From contig NZ_CP108462.1 of assembly GCF_036226365.1 (NCBI RefSeq), positions 7,658,501 to 7,722,500 of the forward strand: a DNA stretch of 64,000 nucleotides, read 5' to 3'. Position 1 is the first letter of the stretch. Every line of letters begins with the position of its first letter. Source of the stretch: Streptomyces sp. NBC_01262. GTDB lineage: Bacteria; Actinomycetota; Actinomycetes; Streptomycetales; Streptomycetaceae. A program made the position numbers and the translations under genes. The notes below the pieces were generated by a model that saw only the letters and a program-made list of their open reading frames with translations, was not told the DNA's origin and searched no databases. Positions 8,241-17,900 of the stretch are shown here, piece by piece.

Positions 8241-8758
8241 ACCGATATGTGCACGTGGTCGTAGTGGTTCAGGGTGATCGAGCCGCGGTCCTCCATGAGC
8301 TTCCAGCCCTGCTGCGGGAGTCGGCTGGACCAGATGTGCTGCTCGTAGATGACATACCAGATGCCGTATTCGCCGGCGTGGTCGCGGACCCAGGCGACGA
8401 TTTTCTCGCCGAGGGCGTGTGCGTGGCCGGTGGCTCGTTTGCCGGTGGGGCCGAGCATGAAGTCGCAGGCGCGGCCGAGGGGGTGCTCGCCGCCGCCGGG
8501 TATGCCGCCTTCTTCGCGGTAGCAGCCGGGGGTGCCTTTGAGGCCGAACTCCTTGACGACGGCGTCGCGGACGGTCTGCATGCGGGGGGTTATGTGGTCG
8601 GGGCCCTGGGGGTCTTCCTTTTCCCAGCTTGCGGCGCGGACCTGGGCACGCAGGGTCGGCCAGGCGGTGGCGGCGAGGACGAGGCCGCCGACCAGGGTGA
8701 TGGTCAGTACGGCTTTGCGCATGCGGCTCCCGCGTCCCCGGCCCTTGGTCTTCTCCAT
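8234..8758 (-). CDS. Exported protein with M15/LAS-peptidase-like fold (ARB-07466-like domain)
   Basis: A 174-residue protein with a basic N-terminus (RGRGSRMRK) and one hydrophobic segment (about residues 16-36), a signal peptide or membrane anchor. The exported part contains GGEHPLGRACDFM and a C-terminal HYDHVHISVY. His, Asp and the HxH pair are arranged like the zinc site of LAS/M15 peptidoglycan peptidases (HxxGxAxD followed by HxH). This suggests cell-wall binding or cutting; activity is inferred. The C-terminus is at the residue just after the HVH motif, which is normal for this domain. It converges on the hydrolase at 7659. Confidence 0.75.
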   Translation of the reverse strand: MEKTKGRGRGSRMRKAVLTITLVGGLVLAATAWPTLRAQVRAASWEKEDPQGPDHITPRMQTVRDAVVKEFGLKGTPGCYREEGGIPGGGEHPLGRACDFMLGPTGKRATGHAHALGEKIVAWVRDHAGEYGIWYVIYEQHIWSSRLPQQGWKLMEDRGSITLNHYDHVHISVY

Positions 8759-8795
8759 GGGACGAGAACGCGGGAGAGCGGCAGTCAGTGCCCGG

Positions 8796-9827
8796 TCAGC
8801 TGGCGCGGTAGGCGGTCCACTGGCTCGTCATGCGGGTCACCTGGCCTGCGGTGAACTGGTACATGCAGGAGTCGTAGGTGTAGTCCATGAAGTTGTGGAT
8901 GGGGTCGACACCGCTGTACGAGGTGCAGGTGTCACGGCCGGTCGGGCACTCGTACGCGGCGCTGGATTCGCGCGGGGTGTCGGAGACGGAGTCGCCGGTG
9001 GAGCCGCAGGCGCCCTGGAAGGTGTGGTAGAGGCCCATCCAGTGGCCGACCTCGTGGGTGGCGGTGTCGCCCTCGTTGTAGTTGGTGGTGGAGCCGCCGG
9101 GGATCGAGGTGTCGAGGATGACGACGCCGTCGTAGGTCTTGTTGGACGCGTAGGAGCTGGGGAAGGTGGCCCAGCCGAGGAGGCCGTCCGAGAGGTTGGC
9201 GGAGTAGATGTTGAGGGCTCCGGCGCCGCCCTTGCGCAGGGTGGACTTCATGGTCTTCTCGGCGGTGGAGCCGTCGGTGAGGTTGTACCAGGTGGAGTTG
9301 TTGGTGTAGTCGGTGCCGGCGAGGCTGAACTGGAAGCCGGAGTCGACGTTGCCGGTGCCGGAGCCCGCGTAGGCGGCGTTGAGGACGGAGATCTGGCCGG
9401 CTATCTGGCTGGCGGTGAGCGAGCCGGTGGTGCCGCTGGTGATGACGTGCCAGTAGACCGGGATGGTCGTGGTGGCGGCGGCCGTGATGGCGGACTTCTT
9501 GGCGCCGGCGGTGAGGGCCGCGCGGGCCTTGGCCTGGGCGACGCGCTTGGCCAGGTCGGCGTTCATCGACTTGACCTGGGCCGCCGTCAGCTCGCCGGGC
9601 TCGTGGGCGGTGGAACCCTTGGCCTTGCGGGCGCCGGCGTCGGCGTCGGTGGCACAGTCCGCGGAGGCGGCCGCCTCAGTGACTCTGGTCTGCGCGGACG
9701 CGCTGCTGAGGGTGGCCGTGGCGCCGGAGAGCGGCATCAGGGCAAGGGTTCCGGCCATGGCGGCGAGGCCGACGAGGCGTCGGGAGCGGACCGAGGCGTG
9801 GGGGGTGGTGCGGGCAGTGCGGAACAT
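8796..9827 (-). CDS. Secreted zinc metalloprotease, M43 (pappalysin-like) family
   Basis: A 343-residue exported protease. The N-terminus has basic residues, then a hydrophobic segment and an Ala-rich cleavage region (about residues 17-45), followed by a propeptide-like region. The zinc site HEVGHWMGLYH starts at H258 and fits HExxHxxGxxH with E259 as catalytic glutamate. Cysteine pairs downstream (ACGSTG, ECPTGRDTC, DSCMYQ) and the NFMDY Met-turn are typical of M43 metzincins. It probably degrades proteins outside the cell. No partner gene is evident. Confidence 0.92.
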   Translation of the reverse strand: MFRTARTTPHASVRSRRLVGLAAMAGTLALMPLSGATATLSSASAQTRVTEAAASADCATDADAGARKAKGSTAHEPGELTAAQVKSMNADLAKRVAQAKARAALTAGAKKSAITAAATTTIPVYWHVITSGTTGSLTASQIAGQISVLNAAYAGSGTGNVDSGFQFSLAGTDYTNNSTWYNLTDGSTAEKTMKSTLRKGGAGALNIYSANLSDGLLGWATFPSSYASNKTYDGVVILDTSIPGGSTTNYNEGDTATHEVGHWMGLYHTFQGACGSTGDSVSDTPRESSAAYECPTGRDTCTSYSGVDPIHNFMDYTYDSCMYQFTAGQVTRMTSQWTAYRAS

Positions 9828-9973
9828 GTGGGGGACACTCCTCGCTGGCTGACGGAGAGGTTTTTCCTCCCCATCGCCGGAGGTTATGTGTCCATGCCAG
9901 AACCGGTGCAGGTCCGAACCGGCCCATTGGCAAAGGGAGGGTAATCCCTAGGTATGCAATGGCTTTGACACAC

Positions 9974-10027
9974 GGGGCGGGCGAAATGTCTGAAATCAAG
10001 GCCTCGTAAGGCCCTGTTGCCCGCCCC
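9974..10027 (-). terminator. Nested stem-loop between phoD and the metalloprotease gene
   Basis: GGGGCGGGC at 9974-9982 pairs with GCCCGCCCC at 10019-10027. Inside it is a second hairpin, GGCCT-cgta-AGGCC (10000-10013). It lies 54 nt downstream of the phoD stop, so it probably ends that transcript. There is no T-run, as is usual in streptomycetes. Confidence 0.55.
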
Positions 10028-10080
10028 GCGTGATCTTCGGTTAACGCTGGGTATGGCTGAAAATCGATGGCATGGGCGGG

Positions 10081-11748
10081 TCAGCTGACAGCTGTGTACA
10101 CCCGCTCGACTTTCTGTGTGCCGGCTGTGGTGCGGTAGGAGCGCTTCCAGGTGGAAGTGGCCGCGGGGTCCGTGCGGTCGGAGAGCACGTAGTAGTCCAT
10201 TTGCGCGCGGGCCGCGGTGATGTCGAGGACGCCGTAGCCGTGGGAGTCGGTATCGAGCCACCTGACATGGCGGTTGGCCGCCTGGATCGCGGCCGCGGCG
10301 ATGACGGAGACCGTGCCCGGGGCGACCTTGAGGATGTCGTCGAGGTTGTCGGAGGTCACCGAGGTCACGACGAACTCCGTGGCGGCGGAGGGTGAGAGCG
10401 GATAGGTGGCCGCCTTCACCGGGACGTCGTTGGCCCAGGCCATGTGGATGTCGCCGGTGAGGAAGACGGTGTTGCGGATGCCGTTGTCGTGGAGGTGCGC
10501 GAGCAGTTCGCGGCGGTCGTCGGTGTAGCCGTCCCACTGGTCGGTGTTGATGGCCAGGCCGTCCTTGGGCAGGCCCAGCAGCTTGTCCAGGGGCTCCAGG
10601 AGGTAAGCGGGGAGGGAGCCGAAGGCGACCGGGCTGATCATGACCGAGTTGCCGATCAGCCGCCAGGCGGTGCCGGAGGTGTCGGAGGCGGTCAGGCCGG
10701 CCTTCAGCCAGTCGAGCTGCGCCCGGCCGGTGATCGTACGGTCCGGGTCGTCCACGGTCCCGCTGCCGGTCGTGGCCTGCTGCGACCGGAACGAGCGCAG
10801 GTCCAGCAGTGACAGGTCGGCCAGCTTGCCGAAGCGCAGCCTGCGGTAGGTGGTGCCCGCGATGGAGGGGCGGACCGGCATCCACTCGAAGTAGGCCTGC
10901 TTCGCCGCCGCCTGACGGTCGATCCAGGCGCCCTCGGCGCCCTCGGTGTGGTTCTCGGCGCCCCCGGACCAGGCGTCGTTGGCGAACTCGTGGTCGTCCC
11001 AGATCGCGATGACCGGGGCCTTGGCGTGCAGCGCCTGCAGATCCGGGTCGGTCTTGTAACGGCCGTGGCGGGTGCGGTAGTCGGCGAGCGTGATGATCTC
11101 GTTGGCGGGTGCGTGCTCGCGGACGACGGTGCCCCGGGCGGCGTACTCGCCCGTCTTGTACTCGTAGATGTAGTCGCCGAGGTGCAGCCAGGCGTCCAGG
11201 TCCGAGCGGGCGGCGAGGTGGCGGTACGCGGAGAAGTAGCCCGCCTCCCAGTTGGCGCAGGACACGACGCCGAACCGCAGCCCGCTGACGGTGGCGCCCT
11301 CGGCGGGGGCGGTGCGGGTCCGGGCGGCGGGGGAGACCGTACCGCCGCCGGTGAAGCGGAACCAGTAGTCCGTGGCCGGCTTCAGGCCGCGGACGTCCGC
11401 CTTGACGGTGTGGTCCGAGGCGGCCGTGGCGGTCGTCGAGCCGCTCGCGACAACGGACTTGAAGGCCTTGTCGGTGGCGACCGTCCAGCCGACCTCGGTG
11501 TCAGGGCCCAGCCCCGAGCCGGGGACCGCCTCGGCGGTCGGCGTCACCCGGGTCCACAGCAGGATCCCGTCGGGCAAGGGGTCGCCGGACGCCACGCCGT
11601 GCAGGAAGGCGGGGGCGGCGGTGTCCGCGTGGGCGGCGGTGGCCGCGGTCAGGGGTATCAGGGCGGCCCCGGCGGCAGCGGCTTTGACAACTGTGCGGCG
11701 GGTGGGAACGGAGGGAACGTTGGGAACGGATGTGGTCGATGAGGTCAC
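10081..11748 (-). CDS. phoD: Secreted alkaline phosphatase/phosphodiesterase, PhoD family
   Basis: A 555-residue exported enzyme that frees phosphate from phosphate esters outside the cell. The N-terminus has a twin-arginine signal (TRRTVVKAAAAGAAL, about residues 16-30), then AHA before the mature protein. The PhoD N-terminal domain (HGVASGDPLPDGILLWTRV) is followed by the metallophosphoesterase core with SCANWEAGYFSAY, LHLGDYIYEY, WDDHEF and FLTGDIHMAW, which supply the iron/calcium-binding residues. Start is the ATG at 11748. Family members in streptomycetes respond to phosphate through PhoP, but no clear PHO box was recognised upstream. Confidence 0.95.
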   Translation of the reverse strand: MTSSTTSVPNVPSVPTRRTVVKAAAAGAALIPLTAATAAHADTAAPAFLHGVASGDPLPDGILLWTRVTPTAEAVPGSGLGPDTEVGWTVATDKAFKSVVASGSTTATAASDHTVKADVRGLKPATDYWFRFTGGGTVSPAARTRTAPAEGATVSGLRFGVVSCANWEAGYFSAYRHLAARSDLDAWLHLGDYIYEYKTGEYAARGTVVREHAPANEIITLADYRTRHGRYKTDPDLQALHAKAPVIAIWDDHEFANDAWSGGAENHTEGAEGAWIDRQAAAKQAYFEWMPVRPSIAGTTYRRLRFGKLADLSLLDLRSFRSQQATTGSGTVDDPDRTITGRAQLDWLKAGLTASDTSGTAWRLIGNSVMISPVAFGSLPAYLLEPLDKLLGLPKDGLAINTDQWDGYTDDRRELLAHLHDNGIRNTVFLTGDIHMAWANDVPVKAATYPLSPSAATEFVVTSVTSDNLDDILKVAPGTVSVIAAAAIQAANRHVRWLDTDSHGYGVLDITAARAQMDYYVLSDRTDPAATSTWKRSYRTTAGTQKVERVYTAVS

Positions 11749-11914
11749 GGGCGAAGATTATTCTCGCGTAGTTACGCGCCAGTAACCCCCGTGCGAAGGG
11801 TGTTCCGAAGTGTTCGACGGGACTTCGCCCGCTGGTCCCCGGCCGGACGACGGCCGGGGACCAGCGATGGCCTGCGTTGGATGCCGATGGGCCGGCGATG
11901 GCCCACGGCTCCCG

Positions 11915-12718
11915 CTACTTGGCGAGCTGCGCCTTGATCGCGGCCTCGAACTGGTCGGCCGTCATGGACTGCGGGTTCTCGATGGCGGTGCCGTCCAGCT
12001 TGACGGTCGGCGTGCCGGTGATGCCGTCACTGTCGAACTGCGCGGCCATGGTGAGCGCCCACTTGTCGTAGGTGCCGTCCTTGACCGCCTTCTGGAAGGC
12101 GGCGTTGTCCTTGAGGGCGGGGACCTTCTGGGCGTACTTGATGAGGTTGGTGTCGCTGCCGAAGGCGTCGGTGGTCTCCTCCGGGTGGACCGCCTTGGAG
12201 TAGAGCACCTTGTGGTAGGCGACGAACGCGTCGGTGCTGACGTTCAGGGCCGCGCCGAGCGCGCTCAGCGCGTTCTTCGAGCCCTGGCCCTGGCCGAGGG
12301 AGTCGTCCAGGAAGGCACCCATCGTGTACGACATGTTGTACGTGCCGGCCTTCACGTCGGCCGCCATGGTGTCGCCCGAGGTCTGCTCGAACTGGGCGCA
12401 GTAGGGGCAGCGCAGGTCCTCGTACACCTTCAGGGTGTGCTTGGCGCTGGCGCTGCCGACCAGGATGGACGTGCCGTTCGTGCCGGAGGAGTGGGCGGGC
12501 TTGACCAGCTTCTTGTCCTTGGCCGCCTCCCAGTAGCTCGGCTGGTTCATCTTCACCACGGCGACGGCCACGCCGGCGAGTACCGCGAGGGTGGCTATCA
12601 CACCGCCGAAGACGAGCAGCTGGCGGCGCAGCTTGTCGCGCTTCGCCTGCTTCTCGCGCTCGGCGCGCAGCCGCTCGCGGGCGGCGGTCTTGGCGGCGAG
12701 GCTGTTTCTCTGGCTCAT
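11915..12718 (-). CDS. Membrane-anchored DsbA-like thioredoxin-fold oxidoreductase
   Basis: A 267-residue protein with a charged N-terminus (residues 1-33), one membrane segment (about 34-56) and an extracytoplasmic DsbA-like thioredoxin domain. The redox site is C104-P-Y-C107 in YEDLRCPYCAQFE, and the cis-Pro loop is TGTPTV near residue 237. Such proteins make or reshuffle disulfides in exported proteins. ATG 12718 was chosen because GGAG lies 13 nt upstream; the frame is open further upstream but overlaps the preceding gene. It is a paralog of the protein at 43713, which has CPAC instead. It follows a Cys-containing membrane protein by 65 nt. Confidence 0.88.
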   Translation of the reverse strand: MSQRNSLAAKTAARERLRAEREKQAKRDKLRRQLLVFGGVIATLAVLAGVAVAVVKMNQPSYWEAAKDKKLVKPAHSSGTNGTSILVGSASAKHTLKVYEDLRCPYCAQFEQTSGDTMAADVKAGTYNMSYTMGAFLDDSLGQGQGSKNALSALGAALNVSTDAFVAYHKVLYSKAVHPEETTDAFGSDTNLIKYAQKVPALKDNAAFQKAVKDGTYDKWALTMAAQFDSDGITGTPTVKLDGTAIENPQSMTADQFEAAIKAQLAK

Positions 12719-12783
12719 GATCGATCGTTCTCCGTCTGTGTACGTGTGTACGTGAATGCGGGGGGGCTTGCGCGGCTCGGGTG

Positions 12784-13404
12784 CTACGCCGGGCAGGGCG
12801 GCCCACGCCGTACGACGGAGTGCAGGAGCAGGGGGAGCGCGGGGGCGGCGGAGGCGAGCGCCGCATGCGCAGGACGGACGGCGGACCGGCGGTACGGCGT
12901 CGTGCGCAGGGCGGCCATGGCCACCGCGAGCGGCAGGAAGGCCGTGCGCAGCACGCGGTGCAGGGCGGCCTCGCCGCGCCGCAGCCACAGGGAGGCGGCC
13001 AGGCCGACGCCGATGTGGACGGCGAGCAGCAGCCAGGGCGAGGCGGAGTGCCCGGCGGAGCTGCCGAGCCGGCTGCCGACCTCGCCGCCGTGGCAGGTCA
13101 GGACGCGCCAGGAGCCGGTGACGGGGCCGCCGCCGGGGCCGTAGCAGGTGTGCTGGCCGGCGGTGAAGGCGGTGTCGGCGGCGAGTTCGAGCGGGACCAG
13201 GAGGGCGGCGATCGCCCAGTAGCCGCGCTCGCGGCCGCCGAGGGCATAGGCGACGGCGAAGACCAGCACATATGCCCCCGCCACGGTGGTGAGCGGCAGG
13301 GGCATATGGGAGAGCAGCACATGGGAGGTGACCGACAGCGTGACGCACAACGCCGCGAAGAGGGCCGCGCGCAGCGCCCTCAGTATCGGTCCGGTCCCCT
13401 CCAT
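12784..13404 (-). CDS. Integral membrane protein of unknown function with a conserved-looking Cys pair
   Basis: A 206-residue protein with about five hydrophobic segments spread over its length. Between the third and fourth lies an extended polar loop containing two cysteines (HTCYGPGG and VLTCHGG, about 20 residues apart). I do not recognise the family. The gene runs toward the DsbA-like gene, 65 nt downstream on the same strand, so they may share a transcript. A redox partnership is possible but not shown. The first codon ATG at 13404 has no good ribosome site. The C-terminal tail is Arg/Pro-rich. Confidence 0.7.
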   Translation of the reverse strand: MEGTGPILRALRAALFAALCVTLSVTSHVLLSHMPLPLTTVAGAYVLVFAVAYALGGRERGYWAIAALLVPLELAADTAFTAGQHTCYGPGGGPVTGSWRVLTCHGGEVGSRLGSSAGHSASPWLLLAVHIGVGLAASLWLRRGEAALHRVLRTAFLPLAVAMAALRTTPYRRSAVRPAHAALASAAPALPLLLHSVVRRGPPCPA

Positions 13405-13466
13405 GGGGCAGAGTGTGCCACGCCGATGTGTAAGTAGTACCTAAAGCCCGGTGTTAGAGCCCGGTG

Positions 13467-14798
13467 CTAGAGCCCAGCGATCAGGCCGTTGCGGAACAGG
13501 TCGACGAAGGTCTGGTGGTCCGCGCGGGCCCGCGCGCCGTAGGAGTGCGCGAAGTCGACCAGCATCTCGGCGAAGCCGTCCTCGTCCGCCGCGATGGCCG
13601 CGTCGATGGCGTCCTCCGTCGAGAAGGGCACCAGGGAGTGGCCGCTCTCGTCCTCGTCCGCCGCCGCGTGCATCCCGGCCGTGGCGCGGCCCAGATCCGC
13701 GACGACGGCCTCGATCTGGGCCGGGTCGTCGAGGTCGGACCAGTCGAGGTCCACGGCGTACGGGGACACCTCGGCGACCAGCTGGCCGACGCCGTCGAGC
13801 TCGGTCCAGCCCAGGTGCGGGTCGGCGTGGGCCTGGAGGGCGCGCTGGGAGATGACGGTGCGGTGCCCCTCGTGGTGGAAGTAGCCGCGCACGGCGGGGT
13901 CGGTGATGTGGCGGGAGACGGCGGGGGTCTGGCCCTGCTTCATGTAGATCACGACATCGTTCTCCAGGGCGTCGGTGTGCCCTTCGAGAAGCAGGTTGTA
14001 CGAGGGCAGGCCCGCGCTGCCGATGCCGATCCCGCGCCGGCCGACGACGTCCTTGACGCGGTGGCTCTCGGGGCTGATCCGGCTGGTCTCCGGCAGGGTG
14101 TGCAGGTAGGCCTCGAAGGAGCGCAGGACCTTGGCGCGGGTGGCCGCGTCCAGCTCTATGGCGCCGCCGCCGGGGGAGAAGCGGCGGTCCCAGTCGCGGA
14201 TGTCGGTCATGGAGTCGAGCAGGCCGACGCGGGTGGCGGCGCGCGCGCTGCGCAGGGCGTCCAGAAGCGGGCCCTGGGCGGTGTCCAGGGTGAGGGCCGG
14301 GACGGACTTGTCGGCGGCGAGGGCGCGGATGCGGTCGCGGTAGGCGGTGGCGTAGGTGCGCACCAGGCCGGAGATGACGTCGTCGGCGAGCGCCTTGGTG
14401 TAGCCGATGAGGGCGACGGAGGCGGCGAAGCGCTTGAGGTCCCAGGTGAAGGGGCCGACGTAGGCCTCGTCGAAGTCGTTGACGTTGAAGATCAGCCGGC
14501 CGTTGGCGTCCAGGTAGGTGCCGAAGTTCTCGGCGTGCAGGTCGCCGTGGATCCAGACCCGGGAGGTGCGCTCGTCCAGGAACGGGCCGCTGGCGTTGCC
14601 GCCGGGGTCGCCGTCGCCGTCCGCCACGTCCGCCACGTCCGCGTAGAACAGGCAGGCCGTACCCCGGTAGAACGCGAAGGCCGAGGCCGCCATCTTGCGG
14701 AACTTGACCCGGAAGGCGGCGGGGTCTGCGGCCAGCAGCTCGCCGAAGGCGGTGTCGAAGACCGCCAGAATCTGCTCGCCGCGCGGGTCGATGGCCAT
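13467..14798 (-). CDS. DUF2252 family protein
   Basis: A 443-residue cytoplasmic protein of the DUF2252 family. Recognisable landmarks are FYRGTACLFYADVA, the segment IHGDLHAENFGTYLD and NVNDFDEAYVGPFTWDL. These recall the catalytic loop of aminoglycoside-phosphotransferase-like kinases (GDxHxxN, then D), but the biochemical role of DUF2252 is unknown. The ATG at 14798 was selected because AGGAGG lies 10 nt upstream; an in-frame ATG at 14945 would run into the dnaE promoter region. It is divergent from dnaE. Confidence 0.88.
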   Translation of the reverse strand: MAIDPRGEQILAVFDTAFGELLAADPAAFRVKFRKMAASAFAFYRGTACLFYADVADVADGDGDPGGNASGPFLDERTSRVWIHGDLHAENFGTYLDANGRLIFNVNDFDEAYVGPFTWDLKRFAASVALIGYTKALADDVISGLVRTYATAYRDRIRALAADKSVPALTLDTAQGPLLDALRSARAATRVGLLDSMTDIRDWDRRFSPGGGAIELDAATRAKVLRSFEAYLHTLPETSRISPESHRVKDVVGRRGIGIGSAGLPSYNLLLEGHTDALENDVVIYMKQGQTPAVSRHITDPAVRGYFHHEGHRTVISQRALQAHADPHLGWTELDGVGQLVAEVSPYAVDLDWSDLDDPAQIEAVVADLGRATAGMHAAADEDESGHSLVPFSTEDAIDAAIAADEDGFAEMLVDFAHSYGARARADHQTFVDLFRNGLIAGL

Positions 14799-14950
14799 GG
14801 GTGGGGTGCCTCCTGATCGGGACGTGCGTGGAACATCGGAACCAACGCGTGAGCGTACGCGGAGGTGCCCACGACTGTCGGTGGCGGGACGTAGGATTTC
14901 CATCGCCGCCCTTGGAAGTTCACCTACGCCGCCCGGAGGTGTCACTCCCC

Positions 14951-17900
14951 GTGACAGACCAGCCGTTCACGCATCTGCATGTCCACACGCAGTACTCGCT
15001 CCTGGACGGCGCCGCGCGGTTGAAGGACATGTTCAAGGCCTGCAACGAGATGGGCATGTCGCATGTGGCCATCACCGACCACGGCAACCTCCACGGGTCG
15101 TACGACTTCTTCCATCAGGCCAAATCCGCCGGCGTCACCCCCGTCATGGGCATCGAGGCCTATCTCGCCCCCGAGTCGCGGCACTACAACAAGCCCGTGA
15201 AGTGGGGCGCGCCGCACCAGAAGGGCGACGACGTCTCCGGCGCCGGCGCGTACACCCACATGACCATCTGGGCACGCAACGTCACCGGGCTGCACAACCT
15301 CTACCGCGCCCAGTCCCGCGCCTCCTTCGAGGGGTTCTTCCGTAAGCCCCGCATGGACCGCGAGCTGCTGTCGCTGTACGCCGAGGGCCTGATGGGCACC
15401 ACCGGCTGCCCGTCCGGCGAGGTGTCGACGAGGATCCGTCTCGGGCAGATGGACGAGGCGCTGAAGGCGGCCGGGGAGTACCAGGACATCTTCGGCAAGG
15501 AGAACTTCTTCGTCGAGATCATGGATCACGACATCGACATCGACCGCCGCGCGCGCGACGGCCTGATGGAGGTCTCCAAGAAGCTCGGCGCGCCCTTCGT
15601 CGTCACCAACGACTCGCACTACACCTACGCGCACGAGTCGGCGGCCCACGACACCCTGCTGTGCATCCAGACCGGCTCGAACATCTCCGACACCGGCCGC
15701 TTCAAGTTCGACGGCTCCGGCTACTACCTGAAGTCCGCCGCCGAGATGTACGCGATCGACTCCTCCGACGCCTGGCAGGACGGCTGCCGCAACAGCCAGC
15801 GCCTCATCGCCGACCGGGTCGACACCGCCGGCATGTTCGAGTCCAAGAACCTGATGCCGCGCTTCGAGGTCCCCGAGGGGTACACGGAGATCAGCTGGTT
15901 CCGCGAGGAGGTCATGCGCGGCATGCAGCGCCGCTTCCCCGGCGGCATCCCGGAGGACCGGCAGAAGCTCGCGGACTACGAGATGGACACCATCATCCAG
16001 ATGGGGTTCCCGGGGTACTTCCTCGTCGTCGCCGACTTCATCATGTGGGCCAAGAACAACGGCATCGCGGTGGGCCCCGGGCGAGGATCCGCGGCCGGTT
16101 CGATCGTCTCGTACGCGATGGGCATCACCGACCTCGACCCCGTCCCGCACGGGCTGATCTTCGAGCGGTTCCTCAACCCCGAGCGCATCTCCATGCCCGA
16201 CGTCGACATCGACTTCGACGAACGCCGGCGCGCCGAGGTGATCCGCTACGTCACCGAGAAGTACGGCTCCGACAAGGTCGCCCAGATCGCGACCTACGGC
16301 ACCATCAAGGCCAAGAACGCGATCAAGGACTCGGCCCGCGTGCTGGGTTACCCGTACGCGGTCGGCGACCGGATCACCAAGGCCATGCCTGCCGACGTCC
16401 TCGGCAAGGGCATCCCGCTGTCCGGCATCCTCGACAAGGACCACCCCCGCTACAGCGAGGCGGGCGAGGTCCGGGCGATGTACGAGAACGAGCCGGACGT
16501 GAAGAAGGTCATCGACGCCGGACGCGGCATCGAGGGCCTGGTCCGGCAGATGGGCGTCCACGCGGCCGGCGTGATCATGTCCAGCGAGCCGCTGATCGAC
16601 CACGTGCCGATCTTCTCGCCCAAGAACGACGGCGCGGTCGTGACCCAGTGGGACTACCCGAGCTGCGAGTCGCTCGGCCTGCTGAAGATGGACTTCCTCG
16701 GCCTGCGCAACCTGACGATCATGGACGACGCGGTCAAGTCGATCAAGGCCAACAAGGGCATCGACATCGACCTGCTCTCCCTCCCGCTCGACGACCCCAA
16801 CACCTACTCCCTGCTCGGGCGCGGTGACACCCTCGGCGTCTTCCAGTTCGACGGCGGCCCCATGCGCTCCCTCCTGCGCATGATGAAGCCCGACAACTTC
16901 GAGGACATCTCCGCCGTCTCGGCCCTGTACCGGCCCGGCCCGATGGGCATGAACTCGCACATCAACTACGCGCTGCGCAAGAACAAGCAGCAGGAGATCA
17001 CCCCGATCCACCCCGAGCTGGAGGAGCCCCTCAAGGAGGTCCTCGGCGTCACCTACGGCCTCATCGTGTACCAGGAGCAGGTGCAGAAGGCCGCCCAGAT
17101 CCTCGCCGGGTACTCGCTCGGCGAGGCCGACATCCTGCGCCGCGTCATGGGCAAGAAGAAGAAGGAGGAGCTCGACAAGAACTTCGCCTTCTTCCAGGAG
17201 GGCTGCAAGAAGAACGGCTACTCCGACGCCGCCATCCAGGCCGTCTGGGACGTCCTGGTCCCCTTCGCCGGCTACGCCTTCAACAAGGCCCACTCGGCCG
17301 CGTACGGCCTGGTCTCCTACTGGACCGCCTACCTGAAGGCGAACTACCCGGCCGAGTACATGGCCGGGCTCCTGACCTCGGTCAAGGACGACAAGGACAA
17401 GATGGCGCTCTATCTCAACGAGTGCCGCCGCATGAAGATCAAGGTCCTGCCGCCGGACGTCAACGAGTCGGACGCCAACTTCACCCCGCGCGGCGACGAC
17501 ACGATCGTCTTCGGCCTCACCGCGGTCCGCAACGTCGGGCAGAACGTCGTGGAGTCGATCGTGCGCTGCCGGAAGTCGAAGGGGAAGTACGAGTCCTTCC
17601 CCGACTTCCTGGACAAGGTCGATGTCGTGGTCTGCAACAAGCGGACCGTCGAATCGATGATCAAGGCAGGCGGCTTCGACGAGCTCAACCACACCCGCAA
17701 GGGCCTTTCGGCGGTCTTCGAGTCGATGATCGACAACGTCGTCGCCGTCAAGCGCAAGGAGGCCGAGGGCCAGTTCGACCTCTTCGGCGACCTCGGCGGC
17801 GACGACGCCGACTCGGGCACCGCCTTCGGCCTGGACACCCCGATCGGCGAGGACGAGTGGGAGAAGGGCTTCCTGCTCACCCAGGAGCGGGAGATGCTCG

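Noticed and set aside
11749..11830. PHO box upstream of phoD
   Set aside because: GAACAC repeats about 10 nt apart and a GTTAC-GTAAC dyad are present, but neither fits the 11-nt GTTCACC repeat of streptomycete PHO boxes well enough.
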